The notes: generated by a model not told the origin, from the sequence alone. Positions 49,301 through 62,544 are shown, counted from the first letter of the stretch. The stretch: DNA of 64,000 nucleotides from Plasmodium coatneyi (GCF_001680005.1 NC_033567.1:4526001-4590000); one strand, 5' to 3'. Translations and numbers: made by a program.

Positions 49301-52300
49301 TTTTCCTCTCCACATGGTGCCACATAAGTCGGGGGTGCTTTTCTGATTCCACCTCAAATTGGTCGAACAGAAACTATCACTTTCTTCCTTAGTGATGTAT
49401 TTCCCCCCACTGCAGGGGATACTATTATTAGCGTGTTTCATCACATTGTTAGTAAAATGTGCATTGGGAAGCGATTCCCCTGCATAGACAGGACTACAAC
49501 TGATGTGCCTAAAATTCGAGTTCGTTCTTTTTACATGAAAATTGTGTTCACAAATTGGGGTCGGCATAGTGAATATTTTTGTCTCTTCATTTTCCCTATC
49601 CTTTGGGACATTCTGATATGTCCTATTGTTCTTCCCAACTGTGTGCTCATCTGCACAATTTAAATAATTACTGCATTCTCTTCGATCAACTTTTTGTGCA
49701 TGTTGGTAATTTGGGTCTCTTGCTCGATTGGGGGCATTGCTAAGCCTTTTACGAAAAATGCCTCTTTTTTTCGCACACAACATGTAGCAATAAAAGGTGT
49801 TAGCTTTGAAGTGGTGCAAACATGGTTTGTAATTGAAAAGAGAAAGAGACCCTTTAAAGTGCAATTCACTTTTATCACAAAGGTGAAAGCCTTTTGCTGC
49901 TGCACATTTTAAGCCCCTTAAGAGATAATTCGAACTGGCGCTATAATGTCCTCCCAATTTTTTCCAGTTGTGTAGGAAATATTTAGACACCTTAATTCTG
50001 AAGAGCAGCTCGTACTTAAAATTTTCTTTTGAACGATGGCCTTTCTTGAAACTTCCCTTTTTTCGCACAAGTACTTTTTTATTCATTGCTGCACGAATGG
50101 AAGTTTCTTTGAGCGTTCGCTTTGTCATTGTTGAGGGCCTCCAAGAAAGGGGGGTTCTTTTTCCTATCCTTATATAGTTCATTTCTTCTTCACTATTACG
50201 CAGATTAGTCATGTCTGTGCGTCGAAAAGGACAATGAGGTTGGTTATTTTCTACAGAACTGTCTTTGCAAAAATGTTCGCTCTTATTTGAGGAACGATCG
50301 CTTGAGGAACTTTTCGCAAAGGGAGAAGCTTCTCTCTTAGTGATGCTTTTGTTTTCCCCCAAACATTTTTTCTCCCTTTGATTTAGATAATGTTCAATTC
50401 GCTCTATTCTTTTATCCGTTTGAATACAAATTTGGTGCACATCTGCGTCGTCTTTGTATAGATAATAAATAAAATTTTCTTTGCCTTTTCTGCAATCGCA
50501 TTTTTTAACCTGATTTGTTGGAACGTCCTTCTCATCACACGAATGGTGTAACTTATTTTTTTCCGATATGAAGTTATTTATCTGGTGCACAAGTTCGCTA
50601 ATTAAAACGTTGTCTCCTTCGCAACAGTCAGGTGTGGAAGTGCCCTCAGCTGAATTACCTTTCTTCACTTCTTCTGATTTTTGAGCATTTTTTCTAACGT
50701 AGTCCCTCAGACTGCATAAATAATTATATTCCTCCTGCAGGAGAAAGTTCAGTTTATTTTTATATCCAGTGTAGAAGGTTAGTATCTCTTGGAGGATATG
50801 TTTCTTTCCCTGGTTGATGCTTTGTTGATCTGTGTGCACATTGCCGTGCGTGTCAACACGCAGGTCAGTACTTATGCAATTTGCATTTCCTTCTTTTCGC
50901 TGCTTTCCAAGCTCTATGTTTTGCCCCTCATGTGCCAATTCGGACAATTCTTTATTTAGCTTAACTGAAATGGCATCCTTCCATAGATCATCTGTGCCTC
51001 TTTCGGCTACTCTGTTAAGGCCCTTAATGGAAGTGTTCCCTCTTCTTAACTTATCAGTTGATTCATCGAAGTCTCCACCAAGCGCTCTTTCCCAGGGGGT
51101 GATACTTGTGGTGTTGCTTCTCTTTATTGCGTTTGCTGTTGCGTGGCTTAACAGATCCGCAATTTCGCCGTTCGAGTTGTTTAAGTTTACTTCTTCTTTC
51201 GGTTCACAATTAAAAGAAGTCCGTTCCTTTTCAATTCTTCTATCTCGTATTTTTATGTTACTTTCCCCCGTGTCTTTCCACCTGTTAGGGTCTACACATG
51301 TGCCTTGTGCTTTGCCTTCACCTTTAAGGGCACCCACTTCGGCTTTCATTTCGTGCATTTGTTCATCTTCTTTACCATTTTTGCTTAATCTATCCCTATG
51401 TGTGTCACTATTATTATGGGGGAATATTCTATAGTCGCTCATTTTATGCAAGCCCTCTTCAGAGGCACCACATTTATTGTTTTCCTTAAAGTGATTTGAG
51501 TTCTTTTCATCCTCATTATTGGAATTACCTTGGTAGTTCTTTAATTCGTTCTTAAACGATGTAGCCATGTCTTGGTAAAACTGATCACCTTGGCAATCGT
51601 TTGAGTTTTCTCTGGTGTGTTCAATGGACCTAATTGGTGAGTAGCTATGGCAGTGCTCCTTTACACTGTTGGCATATTCACTTCTGGATTTAGGAGACTC
51701 CTCCTCAAGTGTATAAATTCGTCCATTTGTTGCATGCATATTCTTTTCTATCTTTGTTCTGGCAAAAATTGTCATGTTTATTTTTTTCCTCTTCTTTTTT
51801 ACCACTAAGTATTGGAATTTGTTACCGCAGGAGTTGTCCCATTTGGGGAAATGGAGTCCATCCATTGGATCGTTAATTAAATGAAGTCTGCGATGCAGTA
51901 ATTTGTATTTTGATGCCCTTCTGTGGGTTGTATAAGTATTTCGAAAAATGTGTCCACAGGTGTGACTGCGTTTATTTTTATGATTGCATAATTTGTTATC
52001 CCGAGTGTTGGCGAACTTTTTTTTTTCTTTTTTTTTCCCATTATTGTCTTTACGTCCCCTGTTACCTTTTTTGTCGTCATTGATTTGTTCGCACATTTTG
52101 TCCTTTTGCTTAGCAGCGCTGAGGCTGTTTTTACATTTTTTGTAATTATTACTACTTGGCACGGAAATATTACTGCTACAGGAGCGTATGTAATATTGAC
52201 ATTGTGACTTATTACCTCTGCTGTTACTACGACTGCTTTTTTCCTCCCACTGGGGTGGTAACCTTCTGCCTTTAAGGGGAGTTTCCTCTTCCATAACGGA

Positions 52301-53532
52301 TGGGCTTTCAAATTGGCGGTAAGTGTTTTCACTTCGGTGCTCCTTCTGTGGGGGTACATTACTCCTTTTAGTGAAATAATGTGTAGTATTTCCTTGTTCT
52401 GCATTTATTAAATCATTTTGATTAACCTTGCTGGAGGTGCAACCTTTCTGCTTGTGGCTACTCCTGTGGGCTGTCCCTTTTGCGATTCTGTCTTGGCCAT
52501 TTTGGTAGGGAAGTTCCATCCTTTGCATTTTCGTATGCTCTTTTCTTTTTTGCCTTTGTTCGGTTTTCTCATAAACTTCGCCCCATGAACGGTTTTTAAA
52601 ACTTCCGCCTTTACAATTGTAGTGTATATTATAGCATTCGACGTCGTTGTCCGGGAAGGGGGAAAAGGACGCGTGTTCCTTCTGAAAACTTCTAGTCCTG
52701 ATTTTCAATGTGGTATATGTCTTCTTCTTATCACTCAGAACCTTCCTAAATTCGCTTATTAAATCTGTTGGTTGGTCTTTATTTTCTTCCTTCACATTTT
52801 TGCTTTTTACATGTTCATTTTGGTTCTCTAAATTGTTTTTCAAATGTTTCAGTTTTTCACTTTTTCTTTTTAATTTTTCATTCTTACATTTTAAATTTTC
52901 CCTTTCAACCGTTTTAAAAATTCTTTGGAAAAGTTCATTTTCTTTGATGTTGGACAAATCGAACTTGGCCCTGGTGGGGGGGTCACGTCCGATTGCCTTA
53001 ATATCTTCACTAATATCGAACGTAGTTTTTTTATATTTTTGGGACAAGGTGGGCGAATCTTTCCCGGCATTGTTCTTCTTCTGCTTGAAGCTGCACCATC
53101 TGTCCTTCTCGCTTGTATTTGCATTTCGCCTGGAACTAACTGATGGGATAGTTAACTTTTCCACCTTTTCATTGACAACATCTTTATGAATGGAACTGTC
53201 TGCACTTCTCTCCTTTGCTCCATAATTTTGTATTTTCCTGATGTTCTTCTTAGATTGAGCTAGCTCATTTACAAGGCTGTAAAAGGGAAAAAGGGGAGGG
53301 GAATGCACATACACATCATATTTTGCCTACAGCTGTGCAGATTCAGTAGGGGAAGTATTGCACAAAATTGTGTACCCCCTCTTGTGGGTAGTTTACACGT
53401 TGATGCGTTATCTACGCAGCATTTCTGGGAATGACTGTCTGTACATGTATGCGCGCATTTGGCGCGTGTTGCCTACTTTTCCAAGTTCTTGTCTTCCCCT
53501 GGAACGAGCGAAAAGCATTTCTGTATGAGCAT
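46304..53532 (-). CDS. Very large conserved-type Plasmodium protein, function unknown (two exons)
   Basis: Exons on the minus strand are 53477-53532 and 46304-53276, coding for 2,342 residues. The long exon has no ATG near its 5' end but has a clean acceptor (TTTTACAG|C). A short exon starting at 53532 gives MLIQKCFSLVPGEDKNLE and joins in phase 2 through AA|GTAGGC. This first exon is a prediction. I do not recognise the family. The protein is basic and polar throughout, with many Asn, Lys, Ser and His runs and KKKKKK patches. One short helical section (LTFYTGYKNKLNFLLQEEYNYLC) lies near 900. Near the C-terminus two Cys pairs form a possible zinc ribbon: C2021-x2-C2024 and C2055-x2-C2058. A nuclear location is plausible from the basic patches but not shown. 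Confidence 0.75.
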
Positions 53533-55010
53533 GTTACATGGGTGTGTGTATGCACAGGTGCTAAACTAGCTCAAGGGGATTACTACAAAGTTAGAAGGAC
53601 GATTGGTCAGTGTTGCCCTTTTGCGTTTGATTTTGTTTATTTCTTGTTCTGTCTTTTTGAAGTTTCCTATTTTCTACTTATTATATATATATGTATATAT
53701 TTTTTTCACAGTCTTTTATTTCTTTTTTTTCACTTTTATATAATTCGCCTTGCACACATGAAATTTGCACTTAGATGACCCAATTTTAACTATGTCCTGA
53801 GATTTACAAACCTGTCGTTACTGAATTTGTTTTCCCCTTAGAGCATTGCATACACGAATGCGCCGCTTTAAATCTTATGTGCATGTCCTAGTTGCAAAGA
53901 GAACTTTGCATTTAGCCATGCGTAATTTTGCCGACGCAGGAAGGTTTTTTGAACTTTACACAGATTAATCATACACCATTTTAAGTAAAAATTTTCAATT
54001 CGAATTTATCATCCGTTGAGGCACATGTGAGCTGTTTAACTGGGCAAATTTAGCCATACAAAAAAAAAAAAAAAAAAAGTGCTACACACGCTTTTCTGAG
54101 CGTTCCTTACAGCACGTGCAAATTTTTATGCGTAATGGCTGTTCTGCTGTGGAGAAAACAAAATCGTAAATATAACAGCACAGTGTAAGTACGCGCAAAT
54201 ATTATAGAGAGAGGTTTCCCGTAAACACACGCGCATGCTTCTTTTGATGCACTCAACATACACATTTGGACGCAGAAAAACAGTCGAGTTACACCTACGC
54301 TGAAGTGGAGAATAGTCTTATGTGCCTATATAACACCAGATGGAACTTACGGAAAATTATAAAGAAGGCATTTTCGAACAAAAAAATAGCGGGGCAATTT
54401 TAAAATAACATTTTCTGTTTGAGTTAGTGCATTTGTCCCTTGGCGATGATGTCCAAGAATGGAATGGACGAATGCGCAATTTCGCTTTTTGCTACTGTTT
54501 GCCTTATTTTGGAGTAAAAAAAAAAAAAAAAGAGATTCATGAAATAGATGAATGTGTCATTAAATAAGTATTTATGCATGTATACAGATATGAAGTTTTT
54601 ACAAAAAGATGAATGTCCGTTTGTTCATGCGAGGCATGCATTGCCGGATCAATCCGCTTTGTATGCGTTTCGGAGGACTGCCAATAAGCAGGATGTTCTC
54701 AATTCAAACGTTCAGGATACGCACCACGTTACGTTAGAAGAAAATATATGAACGTATTGCCAAGCCTTTCCTGACTTTTTTTTTTTTTTCTCCTCCCATG
54801 TGCGCCTTTTTTGCCCGCTCGCAATTCAGTCAAAGTGTGAATTAGGCGTTATGGTAATCTCCAGCAACATTAGTTTCTCCCCCTGGGGAGGAGAATGGTA
54901 CTTCCCCTCTTGCGCCTTAAAATTGTAGCTTCGACTTTCTAGACATAACGCTACTTCACTGATGATTGTGGCATATATGCACATACATGTGTTTGTGTGT
55001 AAGTGCCACC
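53533..55010. promoter_or_regulatory. Intergenic region, no gene recognised
   Basis: This 1.48 kb gap lies between the 5' end of the unknown gene and the 3' end of TREP, both on the minus strand. A-runs lie at 54060-54078 and 54517-54532 and a T-run at 54778-54790. The ORF at 54548-54751 has no domain. The promoter of the unknown gene and the TREP 3' UTR are expected here. Confidence 0.5.
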
Positions 55011-58000
55011 CTACGACCAGCCTTCCTCAATGTAGCCACTTCGCCCGCACATTATGTCTTGGCCCTTATCGTCGTTCATCGGAACTTCGGATGTAAACTC
55101 GTATTCGATATTATTCGGGTTGTCCTTTTCCGCGAACCCGTAGTTCTGTGCATGTCTGTAAATATACATGGACAGAAGAATTACAACTCCACCAGCGAAG
55201 GCGCTTATGCTCCCGTACATGAATGTATTTCTGTTGTGGGGTTTGTTTTCTCTGCGTCCGTCTTGACTCTCGTTTTCGTCTCCACCTTCGTTCCCACTTC
55301 CGTTTTCAGTTACGTCATTATTTCCGTTTTCAACTACGTTATTATTTCCGTTTTCGGCTACGTTATTATTTCCGTTTTCGGCTACGTTATTATTTCCGTT
55401 TTCAGCTACGTTATTATTTCCGTCCCCGTTTTCGCCCCCCTCGGTGGCCACCTTCCTCTCCTGCTCACCCTCATTCAGCGTGTTCGTTACGTCCTTTTGA
55501 ATCTGCTCCTTCAGGAGTTCACTAACCCTCGTGGACATATTTTGGGGAAAAGGGGTTATGGTATCATCCGAATCTATGATAAAATTATTCTGACCAACAA
55601 TAAGATATTTGTCATTTTCTAATTTCCCGTGGGAATTTTTTTTATAAAATATCTTATGGACAGTCTTCATATCTGAGTAGTACTTGTATGGGTTTTCATT
55701 TTTTCCGCCTTCCACTTGTTTGGTACTTTCTACGAAATCTTCAAGGATATCTAATTTTTCTCTAACATAATCTCCTTTTTCACTATCCGTTTTTTTACTA
55801 TCATATGTATTTACTACGTTATCAATTATTTCGTTTATATTTTTTCCGTCAGCTTTTTCTTCCTTTGATTCAGTTTTTTTCGATTCCTCTTCTGGCAATA
55901 CGATCGTTTTTTGTTCTCTATTTGTGAAATCTCTGTCTACATTGGTTTTACTCGAAACTTCACCAGTTTGTTCGTTTTTCCTATCTGTTGTGGATGTGTC
56001 TACTACCTCTTTCTTCACCTCACCATTTGTTTCTTTACTCACTTCACCTTGTACATGCGGTGATATGCTCGCCTTCTTCTCATCATCTATTCTATAATCT
56101 AAAATTTGTTCATTTTTTTCTTCCACTTTTTGTTCATTCGCACCATTTCGATCTGAGGTGTTTACTCCTTCATGTTCCTTTGGAGTCATTTCTCCCTTTT
56201 TATTATGTGCAGAATGTGTACTAACACCTGCCAGTTCTTCTCCCACTGTTCCATCAATGGGGTTCACGCTAACTTCATGGAGCTTTTTGTTTATGTCAAA
56301 ACTTTCGCCTTCCTCCGTTGTTTTGCTTTCAAGTGATTCATCGATAGTTTTATCCATTATGGTCTCACCTTCTTCCGTGCTCCCCTCTATATGTTCCCTT
56401 TTTACGCCTTCAACTTCAGCTGCTTTTTCATATTCGCCTACATCTGTGTGCTCAGCCACGTCTGTACGTTCGCCTATTTCCCCACTTTCTATAATGCCGT
56501 CATGTTTACTAGTAGCTTCAATTGCATCTGCACTTTCACCAGTGACTTTAGGTTCCCCCACATCTTCACTTTGAACTACATTCATGCTTTCACCAATGTC
56601 TGCATGTTCACTCCCATTCATGGCTTCGTGCTTCCCTTCATTTTTAACAGCCACTATATCCATATGGTCTCCTTTAACTTCAGCTACTTCCATCCTTTCG
56701 CCATTGGATTTGTGTTCTCCTGCATCAGTGTTATGACCTATTTCGTTACTTCCCTGCTTACTTTCACTCATGTCTTTCTGTTCGTCTATTTCTGTATGCG
56801 TGGCCACATCTGTGCCTTCAGCTACATTTGCACTTTCATCTACCATTTCATCCTTACTTTTACCCTCAGCTTTATGATCATCTGTAATTTCATCCACGAA
56901 TTCACGTTCACGTGTATCTTTCACTTCAACTGCGTTTGAATGTTCTCCCACATTTTCATCCGCTACATGGTGCCCTTTCACCGCATAGCCGGCTAATTCA
57001 TTTCTTCCCTCTGTTTCATCTGCTAAATGGTCGCTTTGGGGTGATTCCCCTGATTCCGTTCTATCGACACTCGTTTGATCCTCTGTCCTGTGTCCCCTTC
57101 CAGATTCTTCTTCTACTTGCTGTTCCGCGTGGACATGATCTGCCTCCAATTCGTCTGTCACATGTTGGTTTGATGCTCTACGTTCTTCCTCAATTTCTTC
57201 TTTTGCTTGATTGTGTGTTGCATGATTACCAGATAATGCTTCTCCTTCAATATGCCCCCCCGCTGTTTGCTCTTCCTGTTCTCTTTCCCTTGATAGTTCA
57301 TCTCTTTTTTCACCATTATGTGTGTCCGCATGTTCTCCAAAGTTATGACTTATTATGGTGTCTTCTATCAGCGTTTCTTCTAATTCTTCGGGATCATTCG
57401 TATTACTGTCTTCCACAATATTTTCTGCATCGTTCCTACCTGCTTTGTCCATATCGTTCATGTCAGTTTGTCCCACATGTTCCCTTATGTCTTTATAGGG
57501 TGCTTGATCTTCATTCACGTCCTTTTCGGATGCTTTTCCTTTGTCCGTATTGTCAGCTGATATTATTTCTCCTCCTGTAGATTCACCTGATATTTTGCTA
57601 CCTTCCCCATTATTTTCAATGACTAAATGTTCCTTGCCTGTTTTAACACGCATAAAATTTTTCCCTTCATTGCCTTCTTCCAGAGTTCTATGCTCGCTAA
57701 TTGGTTTACTTGACATGTGACTCGTTTCATCCGCTTGTTTGTCATCCGTTTGGTCCTCCCTTGTAACGAGGTGATTCTCGGATACGTTGGCAGAATTGGC
57801 ATCTTCATCTTCGCTGTTTTTTTGCTCACTTTGGCTTCCTTTTTTGCCTTCAAATTGGTGTTGACTTTCTCCTTTGTTGTGCAACTGATCTGTGCTTATT
57901 CCTTCTCCTTGTAAAATATGCCCATCCGTGCTATGACTGGCGGTGTGATGTTCCTCTGTTTTGGTTCCATCTGGAATCGCGGATTCGACCAAATGGTTGC

Positions 58001-61000
58001 TCTTTTCTGATTTTCCCTTCATTCCGTGCACGGCATGAAATTCCGTAGTTGCTTCTATGCCTCCATCCGTATCATGTGTTCGTTCATTATGTCCACTAAC
58101 TCGTCCATAGTTCCCACTGTGCAACTCTGTTCTATGCTCAGTTGATTTTTCCCCCTCACTTTCCACTTCTGGCAGTTCATACTGTTTTTTGGAGCCATCT
58201 GGAACGTGGTTCTTAATTAGAAAGTCTCCTAGTGATTTTTCATCCTTCGTACTTTTATGTTCTTCTCCATGTCTAACTCTCACTTGCCCATTTAAGTCTA
58301 ACTCTTTAGTCTGTTTATGTTGTAACTCTCCCGCTACCACTCCCTCATCATTTATATTTCCTTCTTTTACAACATATCTCACATTATCTTCCCCAGTTCC
58401 TCCTCCTGCTTGGTCAGTTCGTGTAGTAGTTTCATCGGTGTCATTCCCGATATGATTCGCTTGTTCGATCGCGTGTTCCTTGGCGTTTTCTTGCACTTTA
58501 GCCTCGTCTTCAACACGACCATGTTGAGTTATTTCTTTCTGTGCATTTTCCTCTTGTACATCTGTACGCTCAGTTCCTTCTTCTTCCGCTCCTTTGTTCA
58601 CTTGCGTTATTTTACCTTCTCCACCCTGATCATCAGAACTCGTTTCGCTTTCCCTTTTCGGTGCAGCACTCTCCTCATGTGGTTCTTGCTCACGTTTATG
58701 AGTCAATTCGTCTCTACCATCATACACGTTCTTATAAACAGGTGAATTATTATGATTAGCTACAGAATGTTCCTGCGGTGCATCTGCTCTAGGGCCACTA
58801 TTTATTGCATCAGCACCGTTATCAGATGGATCATAACCGTTTGAATTTACCTCGTGATCTTTACTACCACCAATTTGAGAATTTGTGTTGTCATTTTCTT
58901 CTGCGATTATTGGTTCACTATTTGTAGATTCTCCAGCTTCCACATTGGGGGAATAGCTCCCATTGGACAAACTGGGTGAATAAATTTCCGCAGTTCCATC
59001 TTTTGCAACAGTTTCAATCGTATCCACCTTTGTGATTTCATCTGATTTGTCAAGATTGTTGTCTTTGAGAATTTCTTGCTCTATTTTCTCTTCCTCCTGT
59101 TCTTCTGCATCAAGTATATTTTTCGCCTCCTCAGGATTGAGATTATTTCCCTGGTTAATGGTCTCTTTAGCATTTTCATCATCCCCCATTCCATCCCCCC
59201 TTTTTTCACCTTCCACGAGCTTCTTCCCATCAGTTTTTTCTGCAGTGCCCGAGTCTGCCATCGTGACAGTTGTGATTCCGTCTTCATCCTTTCCATCTGC
59301 TTTCCCCCCGGTGTCCGCAGTGTCCTCATTTGCAGTTTGGACGGTATTGCTCCCGCTTTGATCCTCTCCATTTTTCTTACTAGCGGTAGCCGCATCTACA
59401 GTCGCAGTATTAGAAGTTGGCTGAACTTTTGCATCTGCCTTCACCTCGGGCGTATCCTCAGGGCGTTTCTGCACAATGGTGAAGTTTCCAAGTTCGTCGA
59501 TGACCTTTACCTCATCGCCCTGCTCGATATGCTGAAGCATAAGCTTGTGATTTTTAATAAGAATGTGTTGCCTTTCTAGCATCGAGTCAGTTTTTTCTTT
59601 TAGTTGAGCACTTGCTTCGCTGACCATTCTTGGGTGAGCACCCTCTTCGCCAATTTCCCCTTCATATGGTCTATTCATTGCCTTCCGTTTTAGGATTTCT
59701 TCATCACGCAGATGGTCTGCATAATTGTTGAGCATTCTTAGTAATTTTTCATAAATTTCATCGTGCTTTTTTTGTCTTTGCTGACGTGAGCAAGTTGGCA
59801 GATCATCACATGATACATATTTTTCCAATATTTCGTATGCTTTAACGTTTGGTTTGAACATATATCCTTCATCACAGATACCTCTGCATTCGTATATTTC
59901 GTTAGTACATTCGCTTCTGTAATCTTCTCTGATTATTAGTTCATAGTTGAAAAGGCTTCTACAGTGAGGAGTGTAGTGTTTCTTACTAGTGATGTAAGTT
60001 TCAAGGGTAACTCTTTTGGGAATGGTTCTCTGTCTTTTCCTAAATTCACAAGGCCCACTCCAGTCGGACCAATCGTTATACCTCGCACAAGTTGCCCCAT
60101 TTTCCAAAGCATAGCAAAATCTCTCTACACTGACTCTAGCGCGAGTATCAATTACGCCGTTAAAGAAATATGCTAAAGGAATGCTGGAGGATCTATAATT
60201 ACTCATTTCAGAGACATAATAGGTGAGCTGCTTGGATTTCTCAGAATCGTCTGAGTAAAAAAAAATTCCCAATCTTTTACTTCTAAGGTCTCTTATATAA
60301 TTTATGAATTCATCAGAATATTCTGAAGGTTCCTGGTCTCCAAAAAATTTACTAATAATTATAACATTCTTTTTATAATGCATTTTGGGGTTATTTAATA
60401 TATACGTTTCGTAATACTCCTTCAAAGATGCATATACATCTGAATGCCCATGTTTTGTAATAGCATAACGTTTATGATCCTTCTGAAATTGGTTTAATAT
60501 TTCCTCCATGTGAAATCCATAGTCCATTCGTTTCATATATGTATACAATATTTTATCATCAAAAAAGGAATAGGAAAAATAATTCCAAGTATTGTCCAGA
60601 TTAATCCCTATGGTTCCAATTCTGCGACCTAACAAATAGGAATAGTCGCGAAGATACCTACTTTCTGCACTCACCAGGACGTGAATGTTCATTTCGAAGC
60701 AGAAGTCCTCCAGAATAAAACTGTCGTCCCCTGGATTGGCATGATGGGAAAAGAGAAAGCATAAATGGGGGAGTTTCACAAGTGGGTTACACGCTGGTGT
60801 TACGGTGAACATTTATCCCCACGCAGGATGCACAGGGAAAAAGGAAAAAAACTCGCCTGTCTATTTACTATAAGCGGTATGTGGGGAGTGCATATTCATG
60901 GTTCATTGGAAAGTACACTTTCTCACACATAGGAAAGCATATTCAGAAAGAATGATGAAATTTCAGTTGCAGGAATAATGCATGTAGAAATCTCCATGTA

Positions 61001-61288
61001 GCTGTTTTATGAGCAAGCACGTGAGGATCAGGGTTTGGTTTTATGGCGAGAAAGGTCTATTTGAAACTTCCACTGGAACATGTTCCTAGACGAGCGGCCA
61101 ATGCGTTCGCCCCAATACATTTATACACTCATATGTACAACACATGGTTGCATACATGCGCACATAAGGGCATGTCTTTTTTTTTTTTTTTTTTTTTTTT
61201 TTTCCTTACCTAAATAATTTGTACTTAAACTATCGCCAAATGCCAGGGGCAAAAGGCTAAAGGTACTTAACAGCATTAACAAGTTCAT
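55011..61288 (-). CDS. TREP: TREP (S6/UOS3), TRAP-family sporozoite surface adhesin (two exons)
   Basis: Exons on the minus strand are 61210-61288 and 55011-60730, coding for 1,932 residues. Exon 1 is a signal peptide (MNLLMLLSTFSLLPLAFG). The junction TTAG|GTAAGG to CCAG|GG restores a Gly in phase 1. Residues 28-240 fold-match a von Willebrand A domain but lack the metal-binding residues. A thrombospondin type-1 repeat follows, with W247 and W250 in DWSDWSGPC. About 1,550 residues of acidic Glu/His/Asp/Thr repeats form the stalk. A transmembrane helix (about 1866-1884) precedes a 48-residue acidic cytoplasmic tail ending EEGWS, with a penultimate Trp (W1931) as in TRAP proteins. TREP is known from rodent parasites as a motility and salivary-gland-invasion protein that links to the actin-myosin motor via the tail. 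CTRP and TLP were considered, but the single TSR, the degenerate A domain and the long stalk favour TREP. Confidence 0.88.
55301..55420. repeat. 24-bp coding tandem repeat, five units
   Basis: Five units of 24 bases starting CGTTTTCAGTTACGTCATTA follow one another. On the minus strand they code for the octapeptide NGNNNVAE and variants (NNVVEN, NDVTEN) in the TREP stalk just outside the membrane helix. Units 3 and 4 are identical. Confidence 0.93.
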
Positions 61289-61564
61289 TTTTAAGGTAAA
61301 AAAAAAAAAGTGAACGTAGAATGGACACGGCGACAACCTTATTTTTTTTCTTGATAAAGGTCAGCAGGCCTTTTAATCTGTAAGCACGTTTATCTGTTTA
61401 CTTTTTCCTCTACAGTTCAATCTTCGTCTAGGGCTATATTTCCACGTTTAGCTTTACACAAGCCACGAATGTGAATCTTCCTTCCTTATTAAACCCACAA
61501 CATGTTTAAGCGCATCGGTTGTGCTTCTCTCGTGGTTCTTAGTACGCACGCGAAGGTGTGTACA

Positions 61565-61570
61565 CATGCA
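61565..61570 (-). promoter_or_regulatory. Possible ApiAP2 (AP2-Sp type) site, TGCATG
   Basis: CATGCA on the plus strand is TGCATG on the TREP strand, about 280 bases upstream of the TREP ATG. TGCATG is the core bound by the sporozoite factor AP2-Sp in rodent parasites, and TREP is a sporozoite gene. A single hexamer is weak evidence. Confidence 0.35.
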
Positions 61571-61978
61571 TATATAAACAAGTATACAAATATGTACATA
61601 TATATACTCATGCTTCTGTTTATGCTTTTTTCCCTCTTCTTTTGTTTTCTTTTGTTATCTGTTCATTTCTTTCTTTTCTTCCCTTTCACAACGGGAGAAA
61701 CTCTTTCTAAATCACAACGTGCGCCACAAGCCAATCGTTCGTGTTCGCATAAACATATGCAAAACAGAACATACCTGCCACGTGTAAATCTGCAAACATA
61801 AGCAACTTTATGTCCACCGAAAAGCAAACGGAATGTAGAAAAGGAGTTACCTAGTTGGTACATAAAAGAAATTACCTAAAGAGGGAGTATGTAAAAAATA
61901 TTTTTCCATCTTTCCCGTTTTTCGTAAGAGGAAATATTGTCGTGTGTAGGACGGAAAGAACATCAAATAAGCAACCGA

Positions 61979-61984
61979 TGCATG
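61979..61984 (+). promoter_or_regulatory. Possible ApiAP2 (AP2-Sp type) site, TGCATG
   Basis: This is a TGCATG hexamer about 690 bases upstream of the TREP ATG. A further copy at 60979-60984 lies in the TREP intron. See the neighbouring site for the reasoning. Confidence 0.3.
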
Positions 61985-62502
61985 TCTTATTGTCTAGGAA
62001 AAGAATGCCTAAAAACTAAGCTGTTCTGTAAGACATTTTTAGTAGAATTTGCAGTTTATATGAAATAGTGATGTTGCGTTATAGCTAGTCAATTCGTGGG
62101 GAATGCACGCAGGGAGGAAAACATAATGAAGAAGGTAAGACAACTGGCGATTGAACCCATTTGACTTTTTCACACTCACTTTTGCTTCACCTATACGTTT
62201 AAGTTGTAAGTTTTTTTTCTTTCTTTTCGTGTAAGATTCCCACCTTGCGCCTGCTTCTATCAGGACAGAAATTATCCACCTCTTACGCACCTAATGGAAT
62301 GGCTACAAAAATTTCGAAAGTCCCACTTGAGTTATCGTTCTAATACAAGTAAACGCAAATTAGCAGAAGACAAAATTGGAAGCCATTACCTTTACCCATT
62401 ATTCATTCCTGGCAGGCTTAACAACGTGGTTGCAAAAGGGACAACCTGCTTCTACCAATTCGTGTCATATTGTTAAGCAAATTTTGTTAACATAAATCTG
62501 TT

Positions 62503-62506
62503 TATA

Positions 62507-62540
<34 letters not shown>

Positions 62541-62544
62541 TTTT
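62503..62544. repeat. (TA)10 followed by a run of 22 T
   Basis: This is a simple-sequence tract in non-coding DNA: ten TA dinucleotides (62503-62522) run directly into 22 T (62523-62544). Confidence 0.95.

Noticed and set aside
55223..55525. Plus-strand frame with FRFQLRYY repeats
   Set aside because: It is simply the 24-bp TREP repeat read on the other strand.
56391..57580. Long plus-strand open frames opposite TREP (182 and 222 codons)
   Set aside because: They are antisense shadows of the biased Glu/His/Thr codons of the TREP stalk, with no domain or independent start context.
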